NCBI GenBank assembly: GCA_947588665.1
Contig: CANPYU010000073.1
Coordinates: 1-6,251 of the forward strand
DNA from: an uncultured Bacilli bacterium
GTDB lineage: Bacteria; Bacillota_I; Bacilli_A; RF39; UBA660
DNA: 6,251 nt
Direction of reading: 5' to 3'
In this document: positions 4,710 to 6,251 of the stretch, one piece after another
Numbering within the stretch: position 1 is the stretch's first letter
How the letters are laid out: each line of letters begins with the position of its first letter
Made by a program: the position numbers and the translations under genes
The notes under the pieces: generated by a model
The model's input: the letters and a program-made list of their open reading frames with translations, nothing else
The model's database searches: none
What the model was told of the DNA's origin: nothing

Positions 4710-6251
4710 ATGAAATTAAAAAATATGTTAACTTATAATTTAAAGACTTTAGTGAAGTTTGAAGTTATATATAAAGTTTTATCAGTATTAATATTTATGC
4801 CTTTGTTTTTAGGGGGCTTTAGATTAATTACAAAAGTAAGTGGATATAGTTATTTAACTTTTGAAAACTTTTTTAATTTTTTAACTAATCCTTTAGTATT
4901 AATCTTTTTACTTATTTTATTAATATTGATGACTTTTTATACTGTTATTGATATAGGAGTTATTATAGTTATTTTAGATAGTTCATATAATAAAAAGAAA
5001 ATAGGAGTTAAAGATGCTTTAATTGAGTCTTTTAGTAAAATAAAAAAGATATTTAAATTAAAAAATATTTTAATTACTTTTTTAGTAATATTTTTAATAC
5101 CATTTTTACATATTGGTATATCTTCTAGTTTTATTGGAACTATTCAAATACCAGAATTTATATTAGAGCATATATTTAAAGATAAGTTTTTATTAAGTTT
5201 ATATATAATAGTTGTTTTATTGTTAATTTATTTACTTTTTAAATGGTTATATGCTTTACATTATTTTATTTTAGAAGATTGTGATTTTAAAGAAGCGAGA
5301 AAAAGAAGTATAAATTTAAGTAAAGGGAATAAAATTAAAGATTTGATTATTATAAGTATAGTTCAATTAGTTATAGCTTTAGTTTATATAGTGTTTATTT
5401 TTTTCGGAATAATGCTAATAGTTTTATTATATAAATTGTTTGGTAAAGTTAATATTTTAGGAAATCTTTCAATTACGATTATTTGGCTTTTAATTGCCGT
5501 ATCTTTTGCCATTATAACTCTTTTATCGACACCAATTAGTTATGCAATAATAAGTGGTCTTTTTTATAAACATAAAGAGAAATTAGGAGAAAAGATTGTT
5601 CATGTTAAAGTTAGAGAAAAAGAGAAAAATAAAATAAGTAAGAGAATTAAAACTTTAAAATATGGAGTTATTCTTTTATTAATTGGAAGTGGAACAGTTT
5701 TTACTTATTTGGTTATAAATAATAAGAATGATTTAAAAATAGAATATGTAAGATTGATGGATGTTACAGCACATCGTGGGGCTTCGGTTATGTATCCAGA
5801 AAATACGATGAGAGCTTTTAGAGGGGCAAAAGAAATGGGTGCAGATTGGATAGAACTTGATGTGCAACAAACTAAAGATAAAAAATTAATTGTTTTACAT
5901 GATACAAATTTAAAAAGAACCACAGGGGTTAATAAAAATACTTGGGATGTTACTTATGAAGAAATAGAAAAATTAGATGCGGGTAGTTTTTTAGATAAAA
6001 AATTTAAGGGAGAAAAAATACCTTTGTTAGAAGAAGTATTAAAATATGCCAAAGATAATAATATTAAACTTAATATTGAGTTAAAACCAACGGGAAGAGA
6101 AGTAGATTTTGAGTCTTCGGTTGTAGATTTAATTAAAAAATATGATTGTTTAGATAATTCAGTTGTTACTTCGCAAGTTTATGAAGTATTAGAAAATATA
6201 AAGAAATATGATAAGAATGTTAAAACCGTGTATGTGATGAGTCTTGCTTAT
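4710..6251 (+). CDS. Membrane-anchored glycerophosphodiester phosphodiesterase, 3' end missing
   Basis: The frame is open from ATG 4710 to the window edge (514 codons, no stop). Residues 1-340 form a hydrophobic domain with about seven membrane segments (roughly 18-40, 61-90, 119-137, 159-188, 210-241, 252-286, 317-337), matching the membrane domain that precedes GDPD in many Gram-positive proteins. A Lys-rich stretch lies at 287-316. The catalytic domain starts near 351: HRG at 355-357, PENT at 363-366, ELD at 382-384, HD at 397-398 and IELK at 456-459. All expected metal and catalytic residues seen so far are intact. The family's domain is about 240 residues, so roughly its last third is beyond the edge. 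The enzyme hydrolyses glycerophosphodiesters to glycerol 3-phosphate and an alcohol. By position it probably acts outside the membrane, perhaps on glycerophosphate polymer or lipid headgroups. It starts 7 nt after the glycosyltransferase stop. Confidence 0.9.
   Translation, partial: MKLKNMLTYNLKTLVKFEVIYKVLSVLIFMPLFLGGFRLITKVSGYSYLTFENFFNFLTNPLVLIFLLILLILMTFYTVIDIGVIIVILDSSYNKKKIGVKDALIESFSKIKKIFKLKNILITFLVIFLIPFLHIGISSSFIGTIQIPEFILEHIFKDKFLLSLYIIVVLLLIYLLFKWLYALHYFILEDCDFKEARKRSINLSKGNKIKDLIIISIVQLVIALVYIVFIFFGIMLIVLLYKLFGKVNILGNLSITIIWLLIAVSFAIITLLSTPISYAIISGLFYKHKEKLGEKIVHVKVREKEKNKISKRIKTLKYGVILLLIGSGTVFTYLVINNKNDLKIEYVRLMDVTAHRGASVMYPENTMRAFRGAKEMGADWIELDVQQTKDKKLIVLHDTNLKRTTGVNKNTWDVTYEEIEKLDAGSFLDKKFKGEKIPLLEEVLKYAKDNNIKLNIELKPTGREVDFESSVVDLIKKYDCLDNSVVTSQVYEVLENIKKYDKNVKTVYVMSLAY

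Noticed and set aside
5705..5923. A 72-codon open frame on the minus strand.
   Set aside because: It lies wholly inside the GDPD catalytic domain, whose motifs (HRG, PENT, ELD, HD) are on the plus strand. It has no ribosome binding site or recognisable protein features.
435..6251. Mycoplasma-type genetic code (TGA as tryptophan), suggested by the strong AT bias.
   Set aside because: All tryptophans at recognisable positions use TGG and no in-frame TGA interrupts any of the four genes.

Overview
The window looks like chromosomal DNA from a very AT-rich low-GC Gram-positive bacterium (Bacillota/Mycoplasmatota-like). Third codon positions are almost all A or T. Start sites carry GAGG-type Shine-Dalgarno sequences. 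The recognisable promoters are sigma-A type and the terminators are intrinsic. Tryptophan is encoded by TGG in every gene and no reading frame contains an in-frame TGA, so nothing suggests the mycoplasma code. I cannot name a genus.

Layout. Bases 1-434 hold no protein gene. They contain two tandem copies (about 88% identical by hand count, 176 bp apart) of a structured element. On the minus strand each copy reads as a small RNA gene: a -35/-10 pair, a predicted start at a GGAC...GTCC-closed 5' hairpin, a short linker, and a GAACACCTA/TAGGTGTTC hairpin. Copy B then has a T-run; copy A has a second hairpin followed by a T-run. I do not recognise this RNA and it is the most interesting item here. 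Bases 435-1190 encode a complete classical short-chain dehydrogenase/reductase with its own extended -10 promoter and terminator. Bases 1276-6251 form a tight three-gene operon, with genes overlapping or 7 nt apart: a YfhO-family polytopic membrane protein (predicted GT-C glycosyltransferase), a CsbB/GtrB-type polyprenyl-phosphate glycosyltransferase, and a multi-pass membrane protein fused to a glycerophosphodiester phosphodiesterase domain. The last gene runs off the right edge.

How the genes fit together. The CsbB-like enzyme should charge undecaprenyl phosphate with a sugar on the cytoplasmic face, and YfhO should transfer that sugar onto an extracytoplasmic acceptor. In Bacillus subtilis, CsbB and YfhO decorate lipoteichoic acid with GlcNAc. 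The membrane phosphodiesterase in the same operon fits an acceptor rich in glycerophosphate (lipoteichoic acid or a glycerophospho-glycolipid), but this is inference. No GtcA-type flippase lies in the window. The SDR is transcribed separately, and nothing ties it functionally to the operon.
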